Notes: generated from the sequence alone by a model not told the origin. A stretch of DNA of 64,000 nt from an uncultured Thiotrichales bacterium (GCA_903870015.1 CAIQBE010000048.1:1-64000); one strand, 5' to 3'. Shown: positions 26,282-36,505, counted from the first letter of the stretch. Numbers and translations: made by a program.

Positions 26282-28852
26282 CTAAAACCCTAATTGATTG
26301 TTGTACCCGGGGATGGTCGCAAGTAAGCCAGTGCCTTGACCACTCGTACCCCCCAAACCCTTGAGGAGCAATTGTACCATAAAAGTTTTGCTAATTGGAC
26401 CTATGATTACATTGGGTGTATTTGGGTTATTATTCGAAACATAGCCATATTCCATCACTCGAATGGCCCAGCAACAAGTGCTATACTGAATGCCACCAAA
26501 AATATTCACAACACCACTGTTTTGAATAGAGTAATTAATGCTACCCAGGATCGCCCAAGTCGGGGTAATTCCGTAAATAAACGAGGCATCAATAGTTGAG
26601 GATACGGGCGCAGCAGTGCCTGATAAAATCTGTTGCGTGCTCAAAAAGCTATAGTTTTGACGATTGAACTGATAGCCAATATTAAAGATGTCGGTTTTAT
26701 TGGGAATATATTGAAAAGAATAGTTTTGAACATCTAAAAGATTGATATTAGGATTATAGCTAACGTTAGCATTGAACGACCAAGCAGGGTTGAAGTTGTA
26801 ATTAAAATATCCCGCGACATCAGATAAGTGATCTTGATAAAAAGGATTTTCACTAGTGATGCAAGGGGTGGTCGAGCCTGGGGTATTTTGACACAAAGAG
26901 ACCGAGCGATCAGCCATATAGTAAATCTGTCCAATACCCGCGCTCATCAGGTTAACACCCTGGGCGTTATCAATTTCAGTCGTGAGCGCATAGCTAATTT
27001 GATTAGCGGCTTGGACTCGATCAAGTCCACTAAAGCTATTGGTGCTAAATAATTGATTAAAGCCAAAGGTGTTAATACTCGTATCAAAAATAGGAATATT
27101 ACTTTGATCGCGATACGGTACATACAAGTAGAATAATCGAGGCGATAGTGTTTGAGTGTAACTATTGCTTCCCAATTTAAAAGCACGATCAAAATACAAA
27201 CTCGTATCTATATCAAAGATTGGCACATCAAGAGAAGGGTTAGCACCAGGAAAGTTATTTTGCACATTATTACTCAGGCTGTACAAAGTATTATCAAAAG
27301 TTAAGGTCGGAGTAAAGTAACCGTAAGAGGCATTGAGGGGTAATGTTATCGTGGGTGCGATGTTAACACGCTGAGCATTTACAGGTGCGGGCGTAAAGCC
27401 ATCTGAGGATTTTTGAAAATACACATAACTCGTATTTAAGCTAAAACCTAAGGGTCCGAAAATGCTGGGGTATTGGCCGACCGCCGTAATAGCAGGGAGC
27501 TCTTGATAGGGGCGGTTGGCTACACTTAAGTCAGTATTAACAATCTGATAGCCTTGCACTAAACCATTGATCGTCCAATGTGAATTTTGATAATTTAAAC
27601 TGCCTGAGCGATTTAATAACGTTTGATTAACGGATGCTAAGTTTTGCAAACTAAAGTCAGAAAAAAAATCGGTATCACTCACGCCGTTATAACTCAAATT
27701 GCCAGAAAGGTGATCTGTGAAATTAGTGGTATCGTTAATTGAGTAGTTATAACGATTTTGATAATTATACTGATTGTCTGAAGGCATAAATTGCCCGCCA
27801 ATATCGCCAGAGCTTGAGCTCGTTAAAAATCTAAAATCATTGGAGAGCAAGACCCCGCGATTGGTATAAATATTAGGAGACAACGTATCATCAAAATTAG
27901 GTGCCAAATTAAAATAATAGGGAATCGAAAACGCAAAACCGCCATTATTAGCCCCCGTACCAATATTGCCAAACAAAAAGCCAGATTTACGTTGGCTATT
28001 GATCGGAAATTCAAAATAAGGTAAATAAAGTAAGGGTACGCCATGAATTTTTCCTACTACATTATACGCAGTACCCATGCCTTCGGCTTGGTCAATATTA
28101 ATAGTGCTCGCCCAGAATGACCAAGTCGCACTTGCGGGAGAGCAGGTGCTGTAAGTGCCATCGGTAAAGGAAAACTTATCTGCGCTTAATTGTTTGGCGG
28201 TGTCAGCGCTACCATAGGCAAAGCCTGTGAACAGGGGGTCGGGTGTCACATCTGGCGAACCTGTAGAGCCAGAGCTATTCACATTGAAGAGATAATTCAC
28301 TTCATCCATTTCTGCCTGATGATCAATCAGATTAGCAGTAAATGATTTCGCCAATAGTAAATGTCCGGGCTCCTCAATACGAATGCCATTATCTGCGGTG
28401 ATAGCCTCTAGTTTTCCAGTTTTTAGATTAGGCGTGATAGTGGCGTTGGTGGCATAGAGAACGCGCCCAGGTTGCCTGATAGCAACGCCATTGTTAAAAA
28501 CCACCTTGCCGTTAACTGTATAGCTCACGGGGGGGTTGGCTTTAATCGTTGTAGGCGCCTCACTAAAGCTTAAAGTCGAGGGCGTTGGAAATTGCGACTG
28601 GTCGTAGTAACCCCCACACACAAGGCATGAAGGCGTTTTGTTAGAGTCTTTGACCCAACCTAATGCTGCAAGTAAGTCGTTATGATACAGGTCGCTATTG
28701 GGTTCATCAGCATAGAGTTCTTTGTTGGTTTTGATATTGGTCGGGCTAATAAAATTACTCAAAAAATTATCCACATTCGTCGGATCATCGGCATAAACGC
28801 TGAAGGAAGCGAGTAAAAATAGTAAAAAAGGAAGCGATTTTTTAGGCTGCAC
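26282..28852 (-). CDS. lptD: LPS-assembly outer-membrane protein LptD
   Basis: LptD inserts lipopolysaccharide into the outer leaflet with LptE. The 856-residue protein has a signal peptide (to about residue 21), an OstA-like jellyroll (about 110-260, with GRVLYATNATITPN) and a long C-terminal beta-barrel of alternating strands. Family features include YLPYFEFPINSQRKSGFL near residue 275 and repeated aromatic strand ends. Two cysteines (CLVCGG near 75) are near the N-terminus, and a CC pair is near 807, which could provide the inter-domain disulfides. It is the first gene of an lptD-surA-rsmA run. Confidence 0.95.
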   Translation of the reverse strand: MQPKKSLPFLLFLLASFSVYADDPTNVDNFLSNFISPTNIKTNKELYADEPNSDLYHNDLLAALGWVKDSNKTPSCLVCGGYYDQSQFPTPSTLSFSEAPTTIKANPPVSYTVNGKVVFNNGVAIRQPGRVLYATNATITPNLKTGKLEAITADNGIRIEEPGHLLLAKSFTANLIDHQAEMDEVNYLFNVNSSGSTGSPDVTPDPLFTGFAYGSADTAKQLSADKFSFTDGTYSTCSPASATWSFWASTINIDQAEGMGTAYNVVGKIHGVPLLYLPYFEFPINSQRKSGFLFGNIGTGANNGGFAFSIPYYFNLAPNFDDTLSPNIYTNRGVLLSNDFRFLTSSSSGDIGGQFMPSDNQYNYQNRYNYSINDTTNFTDHLSGNLSYNGVSDTDFFSDFSLQNLASVNQTLLNRSGSLNYQNSHWTINGLVQGYQIVNTDLSVANRPYQELPAITAVGQYPSIFGPLGFSLNTSYVYFQKSSDGFTPAPVNAQRVNIAPTITLPLNASYGYFTPTLTFDNTLYSLSNNVQNNFPGANPSLDVPIFDIDTSLYFDRAFKLGSNSYTQTLSPRLFYLYVPYRDQSNIPIFDTSINTFGFNQLFSTNSFSGLDRVQAANQISYALTTEIDNAQGVNLMSAGIGQIYYMADRSVSLCQNTPGSTTPCITSENPFYQDHLSDVAGYFNYNFNPAWSFNANVSYNPNINLLDVQNYSFQYIPNKTDIFNIGYQFNRQNYSFLSTQQILSGTAAPVSSTIDASFIYGITPTWAILGSINYSIQNSGVVNIFGGIQYSTCCWAIRVMEYGYVSNNNPNTPNVIIGPISKTFMVQLLLKGLGGTSGQGTGLLATIPGYNNQLGF

Positions 28853-28957
28853 GATTTAATGATGAATGGAATCAAAGGGCTATTCTAACAACTTATGCGC
28901 CCTGAAGGAATCTTATTATGATATCTTGATGCTTAATCAATGAGCTTAATGGCAGAG

Positions 28958-29812
28958 TTACACCCGCACTACCAAGACATCACTCTGGGCGCCATGCAGC
29001 ACTGAGTTTGCAGTAGAGCCAAGTAAGGCCGCACCTAAACCACTGCGCCCATGACTGCCAATGATAATCAATTCAGCGTGCACTTTACCGGCAAGCTCGA
29101 TAATTTCTTGCTTGGGAAAGCCAATTTTAACATGAACCTGGTTAGGGGGAAGATTAATCTGCGCTTGTGCTAACACATCAGTCAGTCTTTTTTCAGCGGC
29201 ACCCTTTAAATCAAGTTCAATCGCAGGATAATAACCGAGGCTTGCGACATCACCAATCACATGCATGACATGGAGTCGGGCCTGATATTGAGCTGACAAG
29301 GTTTGAGCAGCCATAAGCACTTTGGTATTATCATTTTGCAAATCCGTTGCCACAACAATGTTTTTGTAAGGCACAGATACCAAGTGTTGCCCTTCATCAT
29401 TCAAGCGTATGGTTAGTACATCACAAGTGGCTAGATGTAAAATACCATTCGCTGTTGATCCTAGCGCCAGCTCCAAACCATGTTTGCCATGACTGCCACA
29501 AATAATAAGATCAGCATTAATTTTTTTTGCCAGCAGCACCACTTCCGATTTAGGATTTCCCTCTTCAAGATAAAAATCATCTTGTTGTAGATTGTATTTG
29601 TCTTTAAATTCACGAATAGATTTGTGCGCTTGCGACGCTACCGCGTCTTGAAAATCATGAGCATAAGGCATGGAGGACACAAGATGCGGTGTGACATGAA
29701 CCACGCTTAATTTGGCCTGATAAAAAGCCTGCAGGCGCAAAGCTTCTGTAAATAAAACATCTGAGTCTTCATAAATATCAACCGCAAGTAACAGGTGTCT
29801 GTAATTAGGCAT
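28958..29812 (-). CDS. tandem-domain universal stress protein
   Basis: A cytoplasmic UspA-family protein with two Usp domains in tandem (about 1-140 and 147-284). Each has the ATP-binding glycine pattern: GSHGKHGLELALGSTAN near 110 and GSHGRSGLGAALLGSTAN near 252. Strand starts LLLAVDIYEDS and NIVVATDLQND open the two halves. Such proteins respond to stress and often bind ATP; the exact role is not clear. It is transcribed on its own, divergent from epmB. Confidence 0.92.
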   Translation of the reverse strand: MPNYRHLLLAVDIYEDSDVLFTEALRLQAFYQAKLSVVHVTPHLVSSMPYAHDFQDAVASQAHKSIREFKDKYNLQQDDFYLEEGNPKSEVVLLAKKINADLIICGSHGKHGLELALGSTANGILHLATCDVLTIRLNDEGQHLVSVPYKNIVVATDLQNDNTKVLMAAQTLSAQYQARLHVMHVIGDVASLGYYPAIELDLKGAAEKRLTDVLAQAQINLPPNQVHVKIGFPKQEIIELAGKVHAELIIIGSHGRSGLGAALLGSTANSVLHGAQSDVLVVRV

Positions 29813-29895
29813 GGCGCGTCCTCGTGAATTTCAGAGGGTTTATTCTATACCCTTCGGGTGTGGGGCTGCAAGGTCGGGTTATGCTGCAGCCTAAA

Positions 29896-29925
29896 TTAGC
29901 ATTCACGCGTCAAATCAGCTATAAT
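29896..29925 (+). promoter_or_regulatory. candidate promoter of epmB
   Basis: A consensus -10 TATAAT at 29920-29925 lies 18 bp after TTAGCA at 29896-29901 (4/6 to the -35 consensus), 34 bp before the epmB start. Confidence 0.4.
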
Positions 29926-29953
29926 AGGCATATTTATTGAATACTCGAATCAA

Positions 29954-29967
29954 TTTGTCATGACAAA
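29954..29967. repeat. TTTGTCATGACAAA palindrome across the epmB start codon
   Basis: Perfect 14-bp palindrome whose central ATG (29960-29962) is the epmB start. The same sequence occurs in intergenic DNA at 37-46 kb. Confidence 0.8.
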
Positions 29968-30958
29968 AGCATGGAAGCATGAGCTCAAAAATTTAATCAC
30001 GGACATCGATGTGCTCTGGGCACAGTTAGCCCTGCCCGTGGAGTTTTTGCCTGAGGCTAAAAAAGCCGCCGCCCTATTTCCGCTCAGAATCACGCCATCT
30101 TTTTTAGAACGGATGCAGAAAGGCGATATCCATGATCCTTTGCTCAAACAAGTTGTACCCTGGCATTTAGAATTAGCTGCACAACCCGCAGATTTCATAA
30201 GTGATGCCTTGGCAGAGAAAGATGCAAATAAAATTCCTGGGCTCTTACATAAATACTATGGCCGTGTGCTCTTGATGTTAAGCGGTGCCTGCGCGATTAA
30301 TTGTCGCTATTGTTTTCGCCGGAACTTTCCTTACGAAGATAATACACCGGGCTCGACTGGCGTGAGCAAAATGTTAGAGTATATTCAAAATGATCCAAGT
30401 ATTTCCGAAGTTATTTTAAGCGGCGGTGATCCACTGATGCTCCCCGATGAAGTCTTGGCAAATTTAATTCTGCCCCTAAACGACATCAAGCACGTCAAAA
30501 CTTTGCGCATTCACACTCGCATCCCTGTGGTTTTGCCCAGCCGCATTAATGAGAATTTTCTAAAGCTTATGCAACAAAGCCGCTTGCACAAAGTCATCGT
30601 GATGCACGTGAGTCATGCACAAGAGCTTGATAATGCAGTCTTTAATGCCTTGAAAAAATTACGTCCACACGCGCATTTGCTCAATCAAAGCGTTTTACTC
30701 AAAGGCATTAATGACAATGCCGACACTTTAATAGCCTTAAGCAATAAGCTTTTTGACTACGGTGTCCTGCCCTATTATTTGCATTTATTAGATAAAGAAA
30801 ATCACACCGCCCATTTTGAAGTGGCGCTTGAACAAGCTCAGTTGATTATTTGGGACATGATGCAAAAGCTACCTGGTTATCTCGTGCCAAAATTAGCTCG
30901 GGAAATCCCGGGCCTGGGGTGTAAGTGGGTGTATGGATTGATGGCAATGCCACATTAA
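29960..30958 (+). CDS. epmB: EF-P lysine 2,3-aminomutase EpmB
   Basis: EpmB is a radical SAM enzyme that converts lysine to beta-lysine, which EpmA attaches to elongation factor P. The 332-residue protein has the CAINCRYCFRRNFPY cluster motif (CxxxCxxC) near residue 110, then the SGGDPLMLPD motif near 154 and RIHTRIPVVLP near 181. It matches E. coli EpmB (342) in size. The start ATG is inside a TTTGTCATGACAAA palindrome and no good Shine-Dalgarno precedes it, which may matter for translation. epmA and efp are not in the window. Confidence 0.95.
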   Translation: MTKAWKHELKNLITDIDVLWAQLALPVEFLPEAKKAAALFPLRITPSFLERMQKGDIHDPLLKQVVPWHLELAAQPADFISDALAEKDANKIPGLLHKYYGRVLLMLSGACAINCRYCFRRNFPYEDNTPGSTGVSKMLEYIQNDPSISEVILSGGDPLMLPDEVLANLILPLNDIKHVKTLRIHTRIPVVLPSRINENFLKLMQQSRLHKVIVMHVSHAQELDNAVFNALKKLRPHAHLLNQSVLLKGINDNADTLIALSNKLFDYGVLPYYLHLLDKENHTAHFEVALEQAQLIIWDMMQKLPGYLVPKLAREIPGLGCKWVYGLMAMPH

Positions 30959-31012
30959 AAGGTATAATTAGCATGAGCGCTGTACTTCAGCTATAATTGA
31001 AACTATTGGACA

Positions 31013-31957
31013 ATGATTCTAAGAATGATGAGAAGCCCACCCAAAAGAACCCCGCTAACATTATCGCAACATTTATTGTGGGCAGTGCTCAGGGTTTTCG
31101 CGTTGCTGCCTCTGTCCTGGCTGCAGCGATTAGGGCAATTGCTTGGATTATTATCTCGCTTTGTTCCCAATGAAGTTCGGCGTGTGACTAAAATCAATAT
31201 CACTCATTGTTTTCCAGAGCTATCTCCCGAGCAACAGCGGCGCTTGGTGCACAAAAGTATTCAACATACCTTCATCTCGGGCCTGGAAATGATCGCCATT
31301 TGGATGAAGCCACCATCATTTACCTTCAAGCAGATTAATTGCCCAGGGTGCCTGCCACCACTGCCAGACATCCAAGGTGCCCTCTTTTTAGTGCCGCATA
31401 TTGGTGCCTGGGAAGTCTTCCCTCTCTTTGCCTGCCAATATTATTATCCAGATTACCCAGAGATCATCTCGCTCTATCGCCCACCCAAACAAGCGATTCT
31501 AGAGGGAATTATTCGCCGCACTCGTGAGCGCATCAGTATGACCATGGTGCCAACCACACAAGCGGGAGTGAAGGCTTTATACAAAGGATTGGATCAAGGC
31601 AAGGTGGTGGCAATTTTACCTGATCAAGATCCCGGTCAAAGTGGCGGTGTGTTCGCCCCATTTTTTGGCATAGACACGTGGACGATGACGTTGGTGGCGC
31701 GTCTGGCCAAAAAAGCTAATACTAAAGTGTATTTTACGTTTGCGACGCGTAATGCGATTGGTAAAGGTTATGCGATTCATACTCAGCCTGCTAGCGAGGG
31801 TATTTATCAAGAGGACATAAAGCAAGCAACAATCGCCTTAAATAAAGATATAGAAGCCATCGTGCGCCAGTTTCCCGAACAATATCAATGGTCTTACAAA
31901 CGCTTTAAGCGTCAACCAGATGGTAAATCTAATTTTTATGACGCAGTGAATAACTAA
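31013..31957 (+). CDS. lipid A lauroyl/myristoyl acyltransferase family protein
   Basis: Inner-membrane LpxL/HtrB-family acyltransferase, which adds secondary acyl chains to lipid A. The 314-residue protein has an N-terminal hydrophobic anchor (about 20-45), the catalytic HIGAWE (HxxxxE) near residue 125, and LPDQDPGQSGGVFAPFFG near 202. Whether it is LpxL or LpxM cannot be told. Alternative in-frame ATGs lie at 31025 and 31028. It begins 54 bp after epmB. lpxC is 5 kb downstream. Confidence 0.9.
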   Translation: MILRMMRSPPKRTPLTLSQHLLWAVLRVFALLPLSWLQRLGQLLGLLSRFVPNEVRRVTKINITHCFPELSPEQQRRLVHKSIQHTFISGLEMIAIWMKPPSFTFKQINCPGCLPPLPDIQGALFLVPHIGAWEVFPLFACQYYYPDYPEIISLYRPPKQAILEGIIRRTRERISMTMVPTTQAGVKALYKGLDQGKVVAILPDQDPGQSGGVFAPFFGIDTWTMTLVARLAKKANTKVYFTFATRNAIGKGYAIHTQPASEGIYQEDIKQATIALNKDIEAIVRQFPEQYQWSYKRFKRQPDGKSNFYDAVNN

Positions 31958-31961
31958 GATT

Positions 31962-32588
31962 TTAGCCCTGATGTAAAAACAACGCGATGATACCCCCGAG
32001 AATGGTGAGCGTGCCGCCAAAAAATAACCGTAGCAGTAAAATTTGTCCTGACTCGAGTGCGCTTAATTTTTTGCCGTGCTCACTAATGTCCTGTTTAAGT
32101 TCGGCTTTGGCGGCGGCAACTTCATTTTTGATTTCAGCTTTAAGAGAGACCTCAAGAGTTTGCATATCTGCTCTAATAAGGGCATCCGAAGCTTGCATAT
32201 CAGATCTAACGGCTTGAATTTCTGCCTTAAGAGAAAGTTCTAAGGCCTGCATATCTGCTCTAACAGACGCCTCTGAAGCTTGAATTTCTGATCTGAGAGA
32301 TGCTTCTACAGTTTGAATTTCTGATCTGAGAGATGCTTCTACAGTTTGAATTTCTGATCTGAGGGAAGCCTCTACAGTTTGAATCTCTGATTTAAGAGAA
32401 ACCACCGCCGTTTCCAACTCAGGTTTTGTTGTTAAATTTTCAACGCTGGCATTGATGGAGTCCTCAAAGATGCCGACAAATTCACGCGCTTGCTGTTCAG
32501 AAACGCCAGCCCCCATAAGTCGGTCAAAAGATTTAAGAGAATTAAAAGGCCTCACAACCTGGGCTCGGGTTTGTTGCACTGCTCGCAT
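31962..32588 (-). CDS. coiled-coil protein with hendecad repeats and C-terminal membrane segment
   Basis: The 208-residue protein resembles the DUF1640 (CCDC90-like) class: an N-terminal FNSLKSFDRLMGAGVSEQQA head, a long coiled coil, and a C-terminal hydrophobic helix (LLLRLFFGGTLTILGGIIAL near 184). The coil contains four near-identical 11-residue repeats (SEIQTVEASLR-like, residues about 59-102), then diverged copies. These correspond to 33-bp tandem DNA repeats at 32281-32412. There is no obvious Shine-Dalgarno, and the function is unknown. Confidence 0.8.
   Translation of the reverse strand: MRAVQQTRAQVVRPFNSLKSFDRLMGAGVSEQQAREFVGIFEDSINASVENLTTKPELETAVVSLKSEIQTVEASLRSEIQTVEASLRSEIQTVEASLRSEIQASEASVRADMQALELSLKAEIQAVRSDMQASDALIRADMQTLEVSLKAEIKNEVAAAKAELKQDISEHGKKLSALESGQILLLRLFFGGTLTILGGIIALFLHQG
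32281..32412. repeat. 33-bp tandem repeats inside a coiled-coil gene
   Basis: Four head-to-tail units at 32281-32313, 32314-32346, 32347-32379 and 32380-32412, each beginning TGAAT. The first two are identical; the later ones have a few changes. The unit length of 33 preserves the frame and encodes one hendecad. More diverged units continue to lower coordinates. Confidence 0.9.
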
Positions 32589-32654
32589 TATAACACATAT
32601 TTTTTGGGTGTGTACGCATTATATACGAATTGATCAAATTTACAACACCAGTAA

Positions 32655-33833
32655 TTATAGCAGGCAAATCTTCAAGGCCTCAAGCAGCTGCCTAGCGTCA
32701 TTTAGTGTATGCCGTGCCGTTGGTGAAATTCGAAAGCGCTCCTCCCCGCGTCTTACGGTCGGATAATTGATCGGCTGAATGTAAATAGCAAATTCATCCA
32801 ACAAGCGCTTGCTTGCGCTCGCACATAAAGTTGCATCACCAATCCATAACGGAATAATATGACTATCTGAGGGTAAAATTTTTAAGCCGGCTTTGATGAG
32901 CTCGGTTTTAAGATAGGTCACGACTTCAAACAGTTGTTGTTGTAAAGGTGGTAAATCTAAATCTAAAGCCACTAGCGCCGTAATAGAAATTTGCGGCGGC
33001 AATGAAGTCGTAAAAATAAAACCATTGGCATTCAGCCGGAGTGCATCAATAATTTGACTATTGCCGGCAATGTATCCGCCCGATAGGCCAAAGCCTTTGG
33101 AAAGCGTGCCTTGAATGATATCAATATCAGGTGCTGTGCCTGTTAGCTCACTAATGCCCCCACCATGAGCACCATAAACCGCCAGTGCATGCACTTCATC
33201 AATATACGTTAGCGCCTGATATTTTTTTGCAAGGGCAATAATTTCTTTAACGGGCGCAATGGTTCCACTCATTGAATATACTGATTCAAACACAATCATC
33301 TTGGGTGCATCCAGCGCCAGGGCGGCGAGCTTAGACTCAAGATCAGCAAGATCATTATGAGCAAAAATAACTTTGTGCCCACCGCTGCCGCGAATGCCCT
33401 CAATGATCGACATGTGATTTTCTTGATCAGACACAAAAGTAATGCCGGGAACTAAATGCCCCAAAGTTTTTAACGTAGCTTCATTGGCCACGTAGCCGGA
33501 AGTAAATAGCAATGCTGCCTCTTGTTGATGAAGCTTGGCCAAAGCACGTTCAAGTAATACATGCTGATGAATATTACCGCCGATATTACGTGTGCCGCCC
33601 GAGCCCACCCCAAAATCCTCTACGGCACGTACCATCGCTTTTTTTAAAATGGGGTGTTGGCTTAATCCTAGATAATCCACGCCACACCAAAGCGTAATAT
33701 CGCGAGCGCTATTATCTTCAATCAATTTGGTTTTTGGAAATTCATGATTGCGCAGTAGCTCACGGAAAATACGGTAACGGGCCTCTTTTTTAGTTTGATC
33801 GATGGCGTGTAAAAAGTGGGCTTGATAATCCAT
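32655..33833 (-). CDS. hemA: 5-aminolevulinate synthase
   Basis: ALAS is a PLP enzyme that condenses glycine with succinyl-CoA to give ALA, the first haem precursor. The start at 33833 gives 392 residues and begins MDYQAHFLHA like other ALAS; an upstream extension to 33929 is in frame but not conserved. ALAS-specific motifs are GVDYLGLSQHP, GSGGTRNIGGN, ESVYSMSGTIAP, YIDEVHALAVYGAHGGG and the PLP-lysine loop TLSKGFG, ending with IYIQPINYPTV. The last motif separates it from KBL and BioF. Gammaproteobacteria normally use glutamyl-tRNA reductase, so transfer from an alphaproteobacterium-like donor is plausible. It converges with the coiled-coil gene. Confidence 0.9.
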   Translation of the reverse strand: MDYQAHFLHAIDQTKKEARYRIFRELLRNHEFPKTKLIEDNSARDITLWCGVDYLGLSQHPILKKAMVRAVEDFGVGSGGTRNIGGNIHQHVLLERALAKLHQQEAALLFTSGYVANEATLKTLGHLVPGITFVSDQENHMSIIEGIRGSGGHKVIFAHNDLADLESKLAALALDAPKMIVFESVYSMSGTIAPVKEIIALAKKYQALTYIDEVHALAVYGAHGGGISELTGTAPDIDIIQGTLSKGFGLSGGYIAGNSQIIDALRLNANGFIFTTSLPPQISITALVALDLDLPPLQQQLFEVVTYLKTELIKAGLKILPSDSHIIPLWIGDATLCASASKRLLDEFAIYIQPINYPTVRRGEERFRISPTARHTLNDARQLLEALKICLL

Positions 33834-34073
33834 TTTGAAACATATTTCATTTAATTGTGTTTGCGTTTTAAGCTCAATTGCATCGAATGTCAAGAAATTT
33901 TTTGAATACACTCTTGTGAATTTAAACACATCTATACTAAACTAGTTCTAGAAAATAGATTAATCGAGTTGAATAAGCCAAGCTAAAAATCTTTGGATAA
34001 AGCATGGAACCCGTGTAGAATAAGGGTTTTGCGCGATGGCGCTGATAAGAATAATGAGGGAGTGAACAGTTTT

Positions 34074-35312
34074 ATGGCAGCAAAAACGCCACAAAGGCGC
34101 ATTTTAACCGCACTAGATATCGGAACTTCAAAAGTAGTTGCCCTGATTGCCGAATACACAGATGAACAAAAGGTTCGTCTCTTAGGAATCGGAATGCAAC
34201 CCTCGCGTGGTTTGAAAAAAGGCGTAATTGTTAATATTGAAAACACCATTCAAGCCATTCAAAAAGCCATTGAAGACGCCGAGGCAATGGCTGGGGTAAA
34301 GGCCCATGAAGTTTGTGCCAGCATTGCTGGAACACATATTCAAAGTTTTAACTCCAATGGCGTTGTCGCCATTCGTGAGCGTGAAGTCACGACCGCTGAT
34401 GTTGAACGCGTGATTGATGCCGCGAAAGCCATAGCAATCCCAGCAGATCAAAGAATTTTGCATATTTTACCTCAAGAATTTTTGATTGATAATCAGGATG
34501 GCATTAAAGAGCCTGTGAGTATGGCGGGTGTGCGTTTAGAGGCAAAAGTGCATTTAATTTCGGGTTCGATTAGCATTGCGCAGAATATTATTAAGTGTGT
34601 CCAGCAGTGTGGTCTAGAAGTTTCGGATTTGGTCTTGCAGCAATTAGCTTCGAGCTATGCGGTGCTCACCGATGATGAAAAAGAATTAGGCGTGTGTATG
34701 GTCGACATCGGCGGGGGTACTGCAGATATTACCGTATTCACCGAAGGGGCGATTCGCCATACTTCATCCATTGCAATTGCCGGTGCCCAGGTCACCAACG
34801 ATATTGCTCATGCGCTACGTATTCCAACGCAATATGCAGAGGATATCAAAGTACAGCACGGCGTTGCGATGTCGAGTTTGGCAAAAGCCGAAGATTTAAT
34901 TGAGGTTAAGGGCTTGCTCGATCGGCCTTCACGCCAATTGTCCATGCAGTCTTTGGCGAGTGTCATTGAGGCGCGCTATGAAGAAATCTTTAGCTTAATT
35001 TTTGAGAACCTATCTCAGAGTGGATACTTAGATCATGTGGCTTCGGGGGTTGTATTAACTGGCGGAGCTGCTAAAATGGCGGGAGCACTAACCCTTGCAG
35101 AGGAAGTATTACGTTTGCCGGTACGTTTAGGCGTGCCTCATGGAGTGGAAGGTTTAGAGGAAACCATGAACGACCCCATTCATGCCACAGGTGTGGGCTT
35201 ATTATTATACTTACAACAACAATTAAAGGATTCAGCATCTCCAGTGAAGATCGAAGATACAAAGACAGGCGGTGTATCTAGATTTAAACGCTGGTTTGGT
35301 TCAAATTTTTAA
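34074..35312 (+). CDS. ftsA: cell division protein FtsA
   Basis: FtsA is the actin-like protein that tethers FtsZ to the membrane. ATG 34074 is chosen because GAGGGAG lies just upstream and the protein then begins with the family segment [17 protein letters not shown]. This gives 412 residues (E. coli 420). The ATPase loop [15 protein letters not shown] is near residue 205, and [10 protein letters not shown] near 326. The C-terminus [11 protein letters not shown] is a typical amphipathic membrane-targeting helix. No ftsQ or ddlB precedes it; an ALAS gene does. Confidence 0.96.
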   Translation: MAAKTPQRRILTALDIGTSKVVALIAEYTDEQKVRLLGIGMQPSRGLKKGVIVNIENTIQAIQKAIEDAEAMAGVKAHEVCASIAGTHIQSFNSNGVVAIREREVTTADVERVIDAAKAIAIPADQRILHILPQEFLIDNQDGIKEPVSMAGVRLEAKVHLISGSISIAQNIIKCVQQCGLEVSDLVLQQLASSYAVLTDDEKELGVCMVDIGGGTADITVFTEGAIRHTSSIAIAGAQVTNDIAHALRIPTQYAEDIKVQHGVAMSSLAKAEDLIEVKGLLDRPSRQLSMQSLASVIEARYEEIFSLIFENLSQSGYLDHVASGVVLTGGAAKMAGALTLAEEVLRLPVRLGVPHGVEGLEETMNDPIHATGVGLLLYLQQQLKDSASPVKIEDTKTGGVSRFKRWFGSNF

Positions 35313-35323
35313 GGAAAATTATT

Positions 35324-36505
35324 ATGTCATCGATTATGTTTGATGTTTCAGAGACACTTTTAGACAATGCGGTAATTAAAGTCATTGGTATTGGCGGCGG
35401 CGGTAGTAACGCTGTAGAGCATATGCTCGCCCAAAATATTGAAGGAGTGGATTTTTATTGTGCCAATACCGATGCTCAGGCATTGCGTAATTGCACCTCA
35501 CGCAATGTGATTCAGTTAGGCGCGCAGCTGACAAAAGGATTAGGTGCAGGCGCCAATCCAGAAATTGGTAAACGTGCCGCGCACGAAGATCGTAATCGTA
35601 TTCAAGAAGTATTAAACGGCACCGATATGCTGTTTATTACCGCAGGTATGGGCGGTGGTACCGGGACCGGGGCTGCGCCTGTCGTGGCTGAAATTGCTAG
35701 AGAAATGGGGATCTTAACTGTGGCAGTAGTCACTAAGCCCTTCCCTTTTGAGGGTCGCAGGCGTATGCAACTCGCGGAAGTGGGTATTGCCGAGCTCGCT
35801 GAGCGCGTCGATTCTTTAATTGTTATTCCTAATGAAAAACTCTTAACCGTTTTAGGTAAAGGCGTGAGCTTACTTGATGCGTTCAAGGCTGCAAATAGCG
35901 TGTTGCAAGGCGCGGTTCAAGGGATTTCCGAGCTCATTACCCGCCCAGGTTTGATTAACGTTGACTTTGCTGACGTACGTACCGTGATGTCGGAAATGGG
36001 TATGGCGATGATGGGTACGGCAAGTGCTAGGGGTGAGTCTCGTGCGCGAGAAGCGGCAGAAGCGGCGGTTGCAAGTCCTTTGCTCGAAGATATTTCATTA
36101 GCGGGCGCAAAAGGCGTCTTGGTGAACATTACCGCGGGCATGGATATGTCTATTGGTGAGTTTGAAGAGGTGGGTGAAGTGATCAAAGGCTTTACCTCTG
36201 AACAAGCGACTGTCGTGGTTGGAACCGTTATCGATCCTGAAATGCGTGAAGATTTAAGGGTTACTATTGTCGTCACGGGATTAAGCAATTATCGGGATGT
36301 TAATAAAGAGGCGGCTAGAGATTTTGGTATGGCCCCTGCCCGTGCTGCACCACGCCCAGGAATGCGTGATCGTATGGCGGCTCAAGCAGGCGCGCCCGCA
36401 GCAAATCCTTGTGCTGTGCCTTCAAGCAAGCGTAATGCAGCAGATACACAGGATAACGATTATCTCGATATCCCTGCATTTTTGCGTCGACAACAATCTG
36501 AATAA
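35324..36505 (+). CDS. ftsZ: cell division protein FtsZ
   Basis: FtsZ is the tubulin-like GTPase of the division ring. The 393-residue protein has [12 protein letters not shown] near residue 22, the GTP signature [14 protein letters not shown] near 108, and [11 protein letters not shown] near 209. The C-terminal conserved peptide is present as [12 protein letters not shown], the site that binds FtsA and ZipA. It follows ftsA by 11 bp. The linker is Ala/Pro/Arg-rich. Confidence 0.98.
   Translation: MSSIMFDVSETLLDNAVIKVIGIGGGGSNAVEHMLAQNIEGVDFYCANTDAQALRNCTSRNVIQLGAQLTKGLGAGANPEIGKRAAHEDRNRIQEVLNGTDMLFITAGMGGGTGTGAAPVVAEIAREMGILTVAVVTKPFPFEGRRRMQLAEVGIAELAERVDSLIVIPNEKLLTVLGKGVSLLDAFKAANSVLQGAVQGISELITRPGLINVDFADVRTVMSEMGMAMMGTASARGESRAREAAEAAVASPLLEDISLAGAKGVLVNITAGMDMSIGEFEEVGEVIKGFTSEQATVVVGTVIDPEMREDLRVTIVVTGLSNYRDVNKEAARDFGMAPARAAPRPGMRDRMAAQAGAPAANPCAVPSSKRNAADTQDNDYLDIPAFLRRQQSE

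Noticed and set aside
32281..32412. Tandem repeats as a CRISPR or VNTR outside genes
   Set aside because: The 33-bp units stay in frame and encode a regular coiled coil.
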